From CAYJLC01 sp044426345 (lineage in GTDB: Bacteria; Bacillota; Clostridia; Oscillospirales; Butyricicoccaceae), in contig JAWXUP010000011.1 in NCBI GenBank assembly GCA_044426345.1, forward strand, positions 1 to 53,233: a DNA stretch of 53,233 nt. Reading direction: 5' to 3'. The position numbers were made by a program, and so were the translations under genes. Of this stretch, positions 17,463 to 25,327 are shown in pieces. Under the pieces are notes generated by a model that was given only the letters and a program-made list of their open reading frames with translations, was not told the DNA's origin and did not search any database. How positions within the stretch are numbered: position 1 is the stretch's first letter; every line of letters starts with the position of its first letter.

Positions 17463-17533
17463 TTTATCCATTTATCGCTGGTGCAAACTTTTTTTCTCGA
17501 CAGTCACTCGTCGCGTGGCTGATACTTTGGTTG
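17463..17533 (+). repeat. R3 (MITE-like) fragment
   Basis: Contains TTTTTTTCTCGACAGTCACT and CGCGTGGCTGATACTTTGG, matching the interior of the 38027-38356 element. It is truncated on both sides. Confidence 0.55.
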
Positions 17534-17536
17534 CGT

Positions 17537-17575
17537 ATCGATATGACGGGCGACCAATGATCGCCCCTACAACGC
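17537..17575 (+). repeat. R1 palindromic unit
   Basis: GGGCGACCAATGATCGCCCC followed by TACAACGC; the same core as the unit near 6553. Confidence 0.7.
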
Positions 17576-17660
17576 ATTCTAATATTCTGGTAAATATCTA
17601 TCCACTTATAAAAACACCCTACGCATTAAAACATACCACCAAATAAAAATCAATACAAAA

Positions 17661-17693
17661 TTTAAACTTGATTTTAGTTTTATTGCGTATAAT
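17661..17693 (+). promoter_or_regulatory. Candidate response-regulator-dependent promoter (site A)
   Basis: Two adjacent 11-bp direct repeats, TTTAAACTTGA (17661-17671) and TTTTAGTTTTA (17672-17682), are followed by 5 bp and TATAAT (17688-17693). No -35 hexamer is present at the right place; the repeats occupy it, as expected for OmpR-family activation. The regulator gene starts 66 bp downstream of the -10, which suggests autoregulation. Confidence 0.65.
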
Positions 17694-17758
17694 ATATAAT
17701 GGAAAGTTGAAAATTATAGTATTCTATGATAATATAAAAAGAAATGAGGTAATTTAAT

Positions 17759-18430
17759 ATGAGATTATTACTATGCGAAGATGAAAAAGAATTATCAAAA
17801 GCTTTAGTAGCTATTTTAAAACATAATAAATATTCAGTAGATGCAGTTTTTGACGGTGCCGAGGCTCTGGAATATTTACAAAGCGACAATTACGATGCTG
17901 TTATTTTAGATATTATGATGCCAAAAATTGATGGTTTAACTGTTCTGAAAAAAACTCGCGAAACTGGTAACGATGTTCCGATTTTAATGCTTACTGCTAA
18001 ATCACAAATAGATGACAAAGTAGAAGGCTTAGACCTCGGTGCTAATGATTACCTTACAAAACCTTTTGAAACCAAGGAACTTTTAGCAAGAATCCGTGCT
18101 ATGACAAGAAGTAAAGCCGATTCTACAACTTCTATTTTAAACACAGGAAACATCACCCTAAACCGTGCTACATTTGAACTTTCTTCTCCTAAAGGTAATT
18201 TCAAACTTGCAAACAAAGAATTTCAAATGATGGAACTTCTAATGATAAACAACAAACATATCATACCTACTGAACGTTTTATGGAAAAAATCTGGGGCTA
18301 TGATAGTGAATCTGAAATTAATGTTGTTTGGGTTTATATTTCATACTTACGCAAAAAATTAACTGCTCTTGATGCCGATGTGCAAATTAAAGCCACTCGA
18401 AATACAGGATATTCACTGGAGGAAAAATAA
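17759..18430 (+). CDS. OmpR-family response regulator (linked to the VTC operon)
   Basis: A 223-residue regulator with a functional receiver: E7-D8, D51 (VILDIMMP), T78 and K100 (LTKPFE). The winged-helix domain includes RFMEKIWGYDSESEINVVWV and ISYLRKKLTAL. Its stop is followed immediately by the start of its kinase, whose ribosome site lies in this gene's 3' end. Its own promoter carries the direct repeats also found before the VTC operon and the small secreted protein at 30745, so it is the best candidate to bind them (inference). GAGGT is 9 bp before the ATG. Confidence 0.93.
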   Translation: MRLLLCEDEKELSKALVAILKHNKYSVDAVFDGAEALEYLQSDNYDAVILDIMMPKIDGLTVLKKTRETGNDVPILMLTAKSQIDDKVEGLDLGANDYLTKPFETKELLARIRAMTRSKADSTTSILNTGNITLNRATFELSSPKGNFKLANKEFQMMELLMINNKHIIPTERFMEKIWGYDSESEINVVWVYISYLRKKLTALDADVQIKATRNTGYSLEEK

Positions 18431-19642
18431 ATGGAGAAAATTTTACGCAAAAAATTTATAAAAATCTCCATGAGCGTTGTAACCGTTGTTTTGCTAACCA
18501 TTGCTGTTGTTTTGAATGTAATCAGCTTTAGGCAAATCGATGATGATGCAACGCAAATTACAGAAATTTTAGCGCAAAATGATGGTTCTTTTGATAATAT
18601 GATGCCTGGTACTCCTTTTAAGCGACAACTACCACAAGAAACGCAGTTTTCTACAAGATATTTTACAATCCGAATTGATGAAAATAACGACCTTTTAAGC
18701 GTTGATACACGTAGTATTCAAATGGTAGACACCGATAGTGCTATTGAATATGCAAATCAAGTGATAAATTCTAGCAAAACTTCAGGTTTTAAAGATAATT
18801 ACAGATATCAAATCGTGGATAAAGACTATGGTAAAATTTTAATTTTTATAGATTGTGAATCCCAACTTCGTTTGTTTGAAAGCTTTTTAATTTCAAGCGT
18901 TGCAATTTATTTTGTGGCACTTTTAGGTGTTTTTACACTAATAGTTTTATTGTCAAAATCTGCTGTAGCGCCAATTGTTCAAAGTTATAATAAGCAACAG
19001 CAATTTATTACAAATATCAGTCACGAACTCAAAACTCCACTCGCAATAATCAAGACAAATACCGAGGTTATCGAATGTGTAAGCGAAAGTTCCGAATGGA
19101 CCGAAAGCATACATAATCAGATAAATCGTTTAAGTGAGCTTATAAATTACTTAATTTCTCTATCAAAAATGGATGAGGGCGAAACATTGAAACTTAAAAG
19201 TGATTTTTCTCTAAGTGATGCAGTTAATGAAACAGCAGATTCGTTTATAGTTTTAGCTAAAAACGAAAACAGAGAGCTTAGTTTTAATATCCAACCTAAT
19301 TTAACATACTCAGGAGATGAACAATCTATTCGCGTGTTATTGTCGATTTTATTGGAAAATTCGGTAAAATATAGTACTGAAAATACCGAAATTTCTATTT
19401 CTCTTGAAGAAAATCGTTCTAAAAAAATCATTACCGTATCAAATTTTGCTGAAAATTTAAAATCTGGCAACTATGAACGTCTTTTTGAGAGATTTTATCG
19501 TCTAGATAATTCTAGGAACAGTAATACTGGTGGTTTTGGAATTGGACTAGCTATGGCAAAAACCATAGTAAAAAATCACGGTGGGGATATCAAAGCTACC
19601 AGTCCAGACGGAAAACAATTAGTGTTTAAGATTGAACTTTAA
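18431..19642 (+). CDS. Membrane sensor histidine kinase (no HAMP)
   Basis: A 403-residue sensor kinase. Helices at about residues 10-31 and 150-176 flank a roughly 120-residue extracytoplasmic domain without a recognised fold. No HAMP domain is evident. H198 is in NISHELKTPLAIIKTN. The ATPase domain shows LLENSVKYST, FAENLKSGNYERLFERFYRL, and GGFGIGLAMAKTIV. Size and layout resemble small kinases paired with VTC/DUF4956 loci in Firmicutes. It overlaps functionally with the regulator just upstream (TGGAGG ribosome site). Confidence 0.92.
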   Translation: MEKILRKKFIKISMSVVTVVLLTIAVVLNVISFRQIDDDATQITEILAQNDGSFDNMMPGTPFKRQLPQETQFSTRYFTIRIDENNDLLSVDTRSIQMVDTDSAIEYANQVINSSKTSGFKDNYRYQIVDKDYGKILIFIDCESQLRLFESFLISSVAIYFVALLGVFTLIVLLSKSAVAPIVQSYNKQQQFITNISHELKTPLAIIKTNTEVIECVSESSEWTESIHNQINRLSELINYLISLSKMDEGETLKLKSDFSLSDAVNETADSFIVLAKNENRELSFNIQPNLTYSGDEQSIRVLLSILLENSVKYSTENTEISISLEENRSKKIITVSNFAENLKSGNYERLFERFYRLDNSRNSNTGGFGIGLAMAKTIVKNHGGDIKATSPDGKQLVFKIEL

Positions 19643-19691
19643 ATCCCTTTTCAAGATATGTATATCTGCGTAAATTAAGTTTCTTTTTCTA

Positions 19692-20081
19692 CAGCTTGTT
19701 GAAAAAGTACCAAGCTAAAAAATGTTGCACAAAACCAATTATTGCGAACAACGTATAACGTAAGTTCTAGCACTGCAATAGGCAACTTAGTGGTCGTGAA
19801 AATTTATTAATTCCACAGCATAAGCGATAGCGAGCTGGTGCACCAATGGTTAGGCGAATGTATGCCGAATTTCGTGGAACATACAATAATATACGCCCTA
19901 TTTTGATAAAACTTTCGCCAAAGTTTTCGGTTTTTGGATACTTTTGAGCGTTCAAAAGTATCGCCCAACGGCGAGTGTACCGAGCGAAAAAAATTATTCG
20001 AAAACGGTAAGTGTTAGCACTTAATAAAATTGCACATTTTGCCCAAAAGCTTATTTTGAAAACGAGTTTTTCGACATTCCG
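19692..20081 (-). repeat. R3 (MITE-like) element, full-length copy, 390 bp
   Basis: The ends are imperfect inverted repeats: CAGCTTGTTGAAAAAG at 19692 and, read inwards from the other end, CGGAATGTCGAAAAAC. Read on the minus strand it is collinear with the copy at 38027-38356: end sequence GTCGAAAAACT, then the CGATACTTTTGAACGCTCAA region with AAAGTATCC, then GTGCAACATTTTTTAGC near the far end. It encodes no credible protein. It separates the two-component genes from the VTC operon. Confidence 0.75.
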
Positions 20082-20113
20082 ACCTAACTTTGAAAAAAGT
20101 TAGGTTTTCTTTT
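20082..20113 (+). terminator. Terminator between the two-component genes and the VTC operon
   Basis: Stem ACCTAACTTT / AAAGTTAGGT with a GAAA tetraloop and TTTTCTTTT tail, directly at the edge of the R3 element. Confidence 0.85.
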
Positions 20114-20114
20114 G

Positions 20115-20151
20115 TTAATTTTAAGTTAATTTAAAGTTAAGCGTTTATAGT
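20115..20151 (+). promoter_or_regulatory. Candidate response-regulator-dependent promoter (site B)
   Basis: TTTTAAGTTAA (20119-20129) and TTTAAAGTTAA (20130-20140), then 5 bp and TATAGT (20146-20151). Repeat length and spacing match sites A, C and D exactly. TTAA boxes recur every 11 bp from 20115. The VTC gene starts 34 bp after the -10. Confidence 0.65.
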
Positions 20152-20184
20152 TATTACATAAACTAGAAAGCGAGGCGACCAATT

Positions 20185-20886
20185 ATGACAACTCAAATGG
20201 TTTTCAAAAGACACGAACTTAAATATTTAATGAACTCACAACAATATATAGCACTTCAAAAAATTATGCAAGAACATATGAGCATAGATGAATTTGGAAA
20301 ACACTGTATAAATAATGTATATTACGATACTACCGACTACCTTTTAATAAGAAGGTCTATCGAAAAACCTTGTTATAAGGAAAAATTACGCATTAGAAGT
20401 TATGGTGAAAATTCTGAAAATGTTTTCGTTGAAGTTAAAAAGAAATACGATGGCATAGTTTACAAAAGAAGAATATCAATGCCAAGAAAACAAGCTTATG
20501 ATTTTCTTTCAAATAACGCAGTCCTTGAAGAAAAATCACAAATTTCAAAAGAAATCGAGTATTTCGTAAATCATTACCAAACATTAAAACCTATGATTGC
20601 TATAAATTACAAACGAGAGGCATATTACGGTTTGCAAGACAGTGATTTTCGTATGACATTTGACACTGATATTTGTATGAAAGAGCTAAAAGAGCAAAAC
20701 AGCAAATGTATAGTTTCAAACGACACCGTGTTACTAGAAATCAAAACAGGAATGGGAATTCCAATGTGGTTGCTAGACTTTTTTGCACAAAATCAAATCT
20801 ACAAAACGTCATTTTCAAAATACGGCAAAGCTTATGAGCAATTCATTTTGCCAAAATTAAAAGGAGAATTAATATATGTCGCTTAA
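20185..20886 (+). CDS. VTC-domain (polyphosphate polymerase-like) protein
   Basis: A 233-residue soluble protein of the VTC family, whose yeast member Vtc4 polymerises polyphosphate from ATP inside a basic tunnel. Expected basic and acidic tunnel positions are visible in order: FKRHELKYLM, KEKLRIRSYG, FVEVKKKYDGIVYKRR, INYKREAYYG, LLEIKTG and TSFSKYGKAYEQF. It spans the whole domain with no SPX or membrane part. The next gene, DUF4956, overlaps it by 11 bp and probably gives the membrane part of a complex. Activity and product in bacteria are not established for this locus type. GCGAGG precedes the ATG. Confidence 0.9.
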   Translation: MTTQMVFKRHELKYLMNSQQYIALQKIMQEHMSIDEFGKHCINNVYYDTTDYLLIRRSIEKPCYKEKLRIRSYGENSENVFVEVKKKYDGIVYKRRISMPRKQAYDFLSNNAVLEEKSQISKEIEYFVNHYQTLKPMIAINYKREAYYGLQDSDFRMTFDTDICMKELKEQNSKCIVSNDTVLLEIKTGMGIPMWLLDFFAQNQIYKTSFSKYGKAYEQFILPKLKGELIYVA

Positions 20887-21568
20887 TCAAATTTTTTCAG
20901 GAGTTTTTGATAATTCACTCGCAGATACTTTAGATATATCGAACTTTTTAATATGTATGTTCGTAGCTTTAATGATAGGTATGTTTATATCTGCACTTTA
21001 TACTTATAAAACCAAATACACAAAAAGTTTTGTTGTTACTTTAGCTATGCTACCTGCAATTGTTAGCGTTATAATTATGATGGTTAATGGTAATGTCGGA
21101 GCCGGTGTTGCAGTAGCTGGTGCATTTAGCTTAGTTCGTTTTCGCTCTGTACCTGGTACAGCAAAAGAAATCGGCGTATTATTCCAAGCAATGGGCGCTG
21201 GTCTAGCTATCGGTATGGGTTACCTCGGCTATGCAGTAGTTTTTGTAGTATTAGTTAGCCTTGCTAGTTTCATTTTAACTCTAAGTCCTTTTGGAGAATC
21301 AAACGAATTGCAAAAAACACTAGTGGTGACAATCCCAGAACACTTAGATTATACAGGTGTTTTTGATGATTTATTCGAACAATATACAAAGGAAGTAACA
21401 TTAAATCGCGTTAAAACTACAAATATGGGCAGTCTTTTAAAAATTACTTATGACATAATTTTAAAAGACGAAAAACACGAAAAGCAATTTATTGATGATT
21501 TACGTTGTAGAAACGGTAATCTTGAGATAATAATTGCAAAACAACAAAGCTACGGAACAGAATTATAA
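20876..21568 (+). CDS. DUF4956 family membrane protein
   Basis: A 230-residue integral membrane protein. Hydrophobic helices lie at about residues 22-44, 51-70, 76-92 and 100-138 (two helices), then a cytoplasmic C-terminal domain (about 145-230). The signature AFSLVRFRSVPGTAKEIG sits between helices. This family is routinely found next to VTC-domain proteins, and the 11-bp overlap here supports a joint complex, perhaps passing product across the membrane (inference). AAGGAG in the preceding gene serves as its ribosome site. Confidence 0.9.
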   Translation: MSLNQIFSGVFDNSLADTLDISNFLICMFVALMIGMFISALYTYKTKYTKSFVVTLAMLPAIVSVIIMMVNGNVGAGVAVAGAFSLVRFRSVPGTAKEIGVLFQAMGAGLAIGMGYLGYAVVFVVLVSLASFILTLSPFGESNELQKTLVVTIPEHLDYTGVFDDLFEQYTKEVTLNRVKTTNMGSLLKITYDIILKDEKHEKQFIDDLRCRNGNLEIIIAKQQSYGTEL

Positions 21569-21578
21569 GGAGTTTTTT

Positions 21579-23792
21579 ATGAAAAAAATTATAGCAGCAA
21601 TGCTTGTTAATGCAATGTTAATCGGAGTAATTTCTGGTTGCTCAAGCTCGCAAGATACATCAACTATTGAAATAGTCAAAGACACCACAACAAGCACATC
21701 AACTGCAACAACACCAACTGTATCCACTGCAAGCACGGCTGATTTAGATATTATCCAACTTGATTACGACAATATATTCTCAACAAAAGATTACGAAGTT
21801 GGTTATATTTCCGATACTGTTATTAATATATCTTTAGCAGACAACGCAAGCAGTTGTGATGATAGCTCGGTTTCAATAGATGGAAATATTATTACAGTTT
21901 CAAGCGAAGGTACTTATGTTTTTACAGGTAGTTTAAGCGATGGTCAAATTGTTGTAGATTCAGATGATACTGCAAAAATTCAAATCGTTTTAGATGGAGT
22001 AACTATTTCGAATAGCAGTTCTGCTGCAATTTGTGTACTAGAGGCTGATAAAGTTTTCGTTACAACATCACAAGATTCAACCCTAACTTCTACAATTATC
22101 GAAGACGAAACAGCTGAAACAAATATCGATGCTGTAATATTCTCAAAAGCAGATTTAACTCTAAATGGTGACGCACCTCTTATTATCGTATCAAGCAACG
22201 GTAATGGTATTACTTCAAAAGATGATTTAGTTATAACTAGTGGCGATTATACTTTAACTACAGATGGTCACGGTTTAGATGCTAACAACAGCATTAGAAT
22301 TGCAAATGGTAGTTTTGATATCACGAGTATAAAAGACGGTATGCATTGCGAACACGATGAAGATGCTGAGCTTGGATATATCTATATCGCAAACGGTAAT
22401 TTTGTAATTAACGCACAAGGCGATGGTATCGACAGTAGCTCTCAAATTGAAATTGCAGATGGTAATTTTAACATTTTCGTAGCTGAAGGAAGTGCTAACG
22501 CTCCCGAAACTACTTCTTCATTCGGTCAAGGTGGTGGTATGATGTCACCTCGTATGGACACTACTACAGATATTAATACTTCTCAAATGCAAATGAGCTC
22601 AAGAAATGATATTTCAAGTATGGCTATACAAACAGCTGGTGGTGGCGGCGGTATGCAAGGTGGTATGCAAGGTGGTATGGGAACTACTATGCCAGGTATG
22701 ACCGAAGGCACTATGCCTACCGATATGGCACAAGGAACAATGGGCGAAATGCCTACCGATATGGCGCAAGGAACAATGGGCGAAATGCCTACTGATATGG
22801 GAACTATGCCTGGTATGACTGATGGTACTCAAATGCAAGATAGAACTGAAATGACAATGCCTGAAGATATGGAAATCCCTGAAATGACCGAAGGCACAAT
22901 GCCTGAAATGACTGACAGATTTAATAATCAAGCTAGTATGATGGATACGCTAGAAGATGAAGATGATTCTATCAGCACAAAAGCTATTAAAGCAGATTTA
23001 AATATAGTAATCACAGGTGGAGACTTTATTATCGACTCATACGATGATGCAATTCACTCAAATGTTAGCACTTACATCACAGACGGTAATTTCACAATTC
23101 AGGCTGGCGATGATGCTATAACTTCAAGCTACATCACATCAATATCTGGTGGTTCAATCACAATTACAACTTGCTACGAAGGTTTAGAAGGTCAAAAAGT
23201 TGAAGTTTCTGGTGGTGTAATAACTATCAAAGCAAATGACGATGGCTTTAATGCTGTAAAAAATGACGTTGGAATCGAAGATACAGAAACATACATCAGC
23301 ATTTCTGGTGGTGTAATCAATATGGACGTTGATAATGAAGGTGACGGAGTTGACTCTAACGGCGATATTCGTATGACAGGTGGCGAAGTATATATCTGGG
23401 GCACAGTTAATACAACTGATACTCCACTAGATTATAGTGGTTCAAGCTACATTACAGGTGGTACTTTTGTATCGGTTGGTAGTTCTAGCCAAACAGCACA
23501 AAACTTTGGTGAAGATTCAACACAAGGTAGCATTTGGGTTCAACTTTCATCAACTCAAAACGATGATATAACACTAACCGACAGTAACGGCAATGTAATA
23601 GTAGAATTTTCTACTGAAAAATTATATCAAGCTATTACAATTAGTACTCCTGAAATTGTACAGGGCGAAACATATATCCTTACAGCTGGCGATTATACTG
23701 AAACCATCGTTATGGAAAGCTTAATTTATGGCGAAGGTAACGAGCATAGTATGGGTGGAATGTCTGGTGGAATGAGCCAAGGAAGAAGATAA
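21579..23792 (+). CDS. Cthe_2159-like carbohydrate-binding lipoprotein with Met/Gly-rich insert
   Basis: A 737-residue lipoprotein with lipobox VISGC (acylated Cys about 21) and a Thr/Ser linker. Two blocks of right-handed beta-helix-like repeats follow (about 65-325 and 475-650), with turns such as DGHGLDANNSIRIANGSF and SGGVITIKANDDGFNAV, as in the calcium- and acidic-sugar-binding Cthe_2159 (DUF4353) family. Between the blocks is a Met/Gly/Thr/Pro-rich stretch (about 345-455) with 36-bp-type tandem DNA repeats (about 22700-22800). The C-terminus ends GGMSQGRR. ATG at 21579 is used rather than one at 21534 because AAGGAG and the signal peptide fit. Third gene of the VTC operon. Confidence 0.85.
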   Translation: MKKIIAAMLVNAMLIGVISGCSSSQDTSTIEIVKDTTTSTSTATTPTVSTASTADLDIIQLDYDNIFSTKDYEVGYISDTVINISLADNASSCDDSSVSIDGNIITVSSEGTYVFTGSLSDGQIVVDSDDTAKIQIVLDGVTISNSSSAAICVLEADKVFVTTSQDSTLTSTIIEDETAETNIDAVIFSKADLTLNGDAPLIIVSSNGNGITSKDDLVITSGDYTLTTDGHGLDANNSIRIANGSFDITSIKDGMHCEHDEDAELGYIYIANGNFVINAQGDGIDSSSQIEIADGNFNIFVAEGSANAPETTSSFGQGGGMMSPRMDTTTDINTSQMQMSSRNDISSMAIQTAGGGGGMQGGMQGGMGTTMPGMTEGTMPTDMAQGTMGEMPTDMAQGTMGEMPTDMGTMPGMTDGTQMQDRTEMTMPEDMEIPEMTEGTMPEMTDRFNNQASMMDTLEDEDDSISTKAIKADLNIVITGGDFIIDSYDDAIHSNVSTYITDGNFTIQAGDDAITSSYITSISGGSITITTCYEGLEGQKVEVSGGVITIKANDDGFNAVKNDVGIEDTETYISISGGVINMDVDNEGDGVDSNGDIRMTGGEVYIWGTVNTTDTPLDYSGSSYITGGTFVSVGSSSQTAQNFGEDSTQGSIWVQLSSTQNDDITLTDSNGNVIVEFSTEKLYQAITISTPEIVQGETYILTAGDYTETIVMESLIYGEGNEHSMGGMSGGMSQGRR
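22700..22800 (+). repeat. In-frame 36-bp tandem repeats
   Basis: The unit around ATGGGCGAAATGCCTACCGA TATGGC is repeated about two and a half times, encoding Met-Gly-Glu-Met-Pro-Thr-Asp-Met-Ala-Gln-Gly-Thr. It lies between the two beta-helix blocks of the lipoprotein. Confidence 0.8.
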
Positions 23793-23837
23793 TATTTCAA
23801 ATCACACGCTAGCAAAATAAAAAATTTGTATATTTGA

Positions 23838-23874
23838 CGAAAAGTCTATTTTAAAAATGAGTTTTTCGACAATC
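23838..23874 (-). repeat. Solo end of an R3 element
   Basis: Read on the minus strand: CAGATTGTCGAAAAACTCAT followed by TTTTAAAATAGACTTTTCG, nearly identical to the left end of the 38027 copy. The rest of the element is absent. Confidence 0.6.
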
Positions 23875-23876
23875 TG

Positions 23877-23910
23877 AAATCACGTACTAGAAATAGTGCG
23901 TGATTTTTTC
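23877..23910 (+). terminator. Terminator of the VTC operon
   Basis: Stem AAATCACGTACT / AGTGCGTGATTT with AGAAAT loop (one G-U pair) and a T run. Confidence 0.88.
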
Positions 23911-24002
23911 GCGTATGAGCAAAATAATAAAATAAGTTACAATCGTGCATAAAAATTACTAACTTTTGTATAAAAAACCACATCAAAAGACGTCATAATA
24001 TG

Positions 24003-24051
24003 TTTAAATAACAGAAATTTTTCATATAAATAACAATCTGTATAAATAACC
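24003..24051 (+). promoter_or_regulatory. TAAATAAC direct repeats upstream of the potA promoter
   Basis: TAAATAACA at 24005 and 24027 and TAAATAACC at 24043 are spaced 22 and 16 bp apart, the last touching the -35 box. This is a candidate activator or repressor site; no known regulator is assigned. Confidence 0.4.
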
Positions 24052-24080
24052 TTGACATTAATGCAAAAAATGTTTATATT
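24052..24080 (+). promoter_or_regulatory. Strong SigA promoter of potABCD
   Basis: Perfect TTGACA (24052-24057), 17-bp spacer, TATATT (24075-24080). Transcription would begin near 24087, leaving a leader of about 190 nt. Confidence 0.85.
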
Positions 24081-24129
24081 TTAAAGTGAATATGTGTTTT
24101 TTATTACATTTTCAAAAATCATAGTTTCG

Positions 24130-24277
24130 TATGTACCACCTAATAAACGGGCCTTTGGCAGCGATTAGAAAAAAACCTTTTGCGGGGAGTGGTCAAAAGA
24201 AACTGTGGGTCACTTGTACGTTAAAAGACGTACCAAAAAAATTTTTATTGCGTGACTAAAAACCGCAAAGGGGGAAA
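24130..24277 (+). promoter_or_regulatory. Structured 5' leader of potABCD, candidate riboswitch
   Basis: Pairings seen by eye: ACCAC (24135-24139) with GTGGT (24189-24193), CTAAT (24140-24144) with ATTAG (24164-24168), GGTCAC (24208-24213) with GTGACT (24252-24257), and GTACGT (24216-24221) with ACGTAC (24228-24233) closing a TAAAAG loop. CCTTTTGCGG (24176-24185) is complementary, with one bulge, to CCGCAAAGG (24263-24271), which overlaps the ribosome binding site AAAGGGGG. That is the layout of a switch between an exposed and a masked ribosome site. It matched no riboswitch class I could recall. Confidence 0.5.
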
Positions 24278-24279
24278 TT

Positions 24280-25326
24280 ATGAAACAAGAAACAATTATC
24301 AGTCTGAAAGGTATTCAGATGGAGTATGATGGCGAATTAGTACTAAAAGGTATTAACTTAGACATCAAAGATGGTGAATTTATTACATTTTTAGGTCCAT
24401 CTGGTTGTGGGAAAACTACAACACTTAGAATTATCGGTGGTTTCGTTGAACAAACTGCAGGCGATGTATTCTTTGAAGGCAAAAAAATTAATGATTTGCC
24501 AGCCTACAAACGCGAAATCAACACCGTTTTTCAAAAATACGCACTTTTTCCACACTTAAATGTTTACGAAAACATCGAGTTTGGATTAAAAATCGCAAAA
24601 GTACCACCTATCGAACGTAAAAAACGTATTCGCGAAATGGTGCAACTTGTAAACTTAAAAGGTTTCGAACGTCGTGATATTTCACGTCTTTCTGGTGGTC
24701 AACAACAAAGGGTTGCAATCGCTCGTGCGCTTGTAAATCAACCTAAAGTATTATTGCTAGACGAACCTCTTGGAGCACTTGACCTAAAACTTCGTAAAGA
24801 AATGCAAGTAGAGCTTAAAAAAATCCAACAAAGCTTAGGAATTACTTTCATTTTCGTAACACATGACCAAGAAGAGGCTCTTACAATGTCAGACCGTGTT
24901 GTTGTTATGAAAGACGGAGAAATTTTACAAGTTGGAACTCCTGAGGATATATATAACGAACCTATAAATGCGTTCGTAGCAGACTTTATCGGCGAAAGTA
25001 ATATTGTCGATGGTATGATGATAAAAGATAAATTGGTTGAATTTGCAGGCACGGAATTTGTCTGCGTTGACGGTGGTTTTGGTGAAATGAACCGTGTTGA
25101 CGTTGTAATTCGCCCAGAAGATATAAAAGTTGTGTCGCCTGATGATGCCGATTTAAGTGGCGTTGTAGAAGAAGTAATTTTCAAAGGTGTACATTACGAA
25201 ATGATTGTCGATGGTTATGGCTACAAATGGATAATCCACTCGACAAAATGCCAAGAAATCGGCTCGCTTATAGGTATGCACCTAGAGCCAGAAGATATTC
25301 ATATTATGACTCGTACGGAGGTGTAA
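24280..25326 (+). CDS. potA: Spermidine/putrescine ABC transporter ATPase PotA
   Basis: A 348-residue ATPase of a polyamine-type importer. Walker A GPSGCGKTT, Q loop TVFQKYALFPH, signature LSGGQQQR, Walker B LLLDEPLGALD, and H loop FVTHDQEEAL are intact. A C-terminal TOBE regulatory domain (VVIRPEDIKVV, VVEEVIFKGVHYEMIV) completes it. First gene of a four-gene operon with 1-3 bp junctions. AAAGGGGG is the ribosome site, possibly masked by leader structure. Polyamine specificity is inferred from gene order and family. Confidence 0.95.
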   Translation: MKQETIISLKGIQMEYDGELVLKGINLDIKDGEFITFLGPSGCGKTTTLRIIGGFVEQTAGDVFFEGKKINDLPAYKREINTVFQKYALFPHLNVYENIEFGLKIAKVPPIERKKRIREMVQLVNLKGFERRDISRLSGGQQQRVAIARALVNQPKVLLLDEPLGALDLKLRKEMQVELKKIQQSLGITFIFVTHDQEEALTMSDRVVVMKDGEILQVGTPEDIYNEPINAFVADFIGESNIVDGMMIKDKLVEFAGTEFVCVDGGFGEMNRVDVVIRPEDIKVVSPDDADLSGVVEEVIFKGVHYEMIVDGYGYKWIIHSTKCQEIGSLIGMHLEPEDIHIMTRTEV

Positions 25327-25327
25327 T

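Noticed and set aside
19767..19955. 62-residue open frame on the minus strand
   Set aside because: It lies wholly inside the R3 element, has no ribosome site, and is not conserved in the other R3 copy.
24087..24279. Known riboswitch classes (TPP, c-di-GMP, guanidine, preQ1, THF and others) in the potA leader
   Set aside because: None of the conserved core sequences of these classes that I could recall is present.
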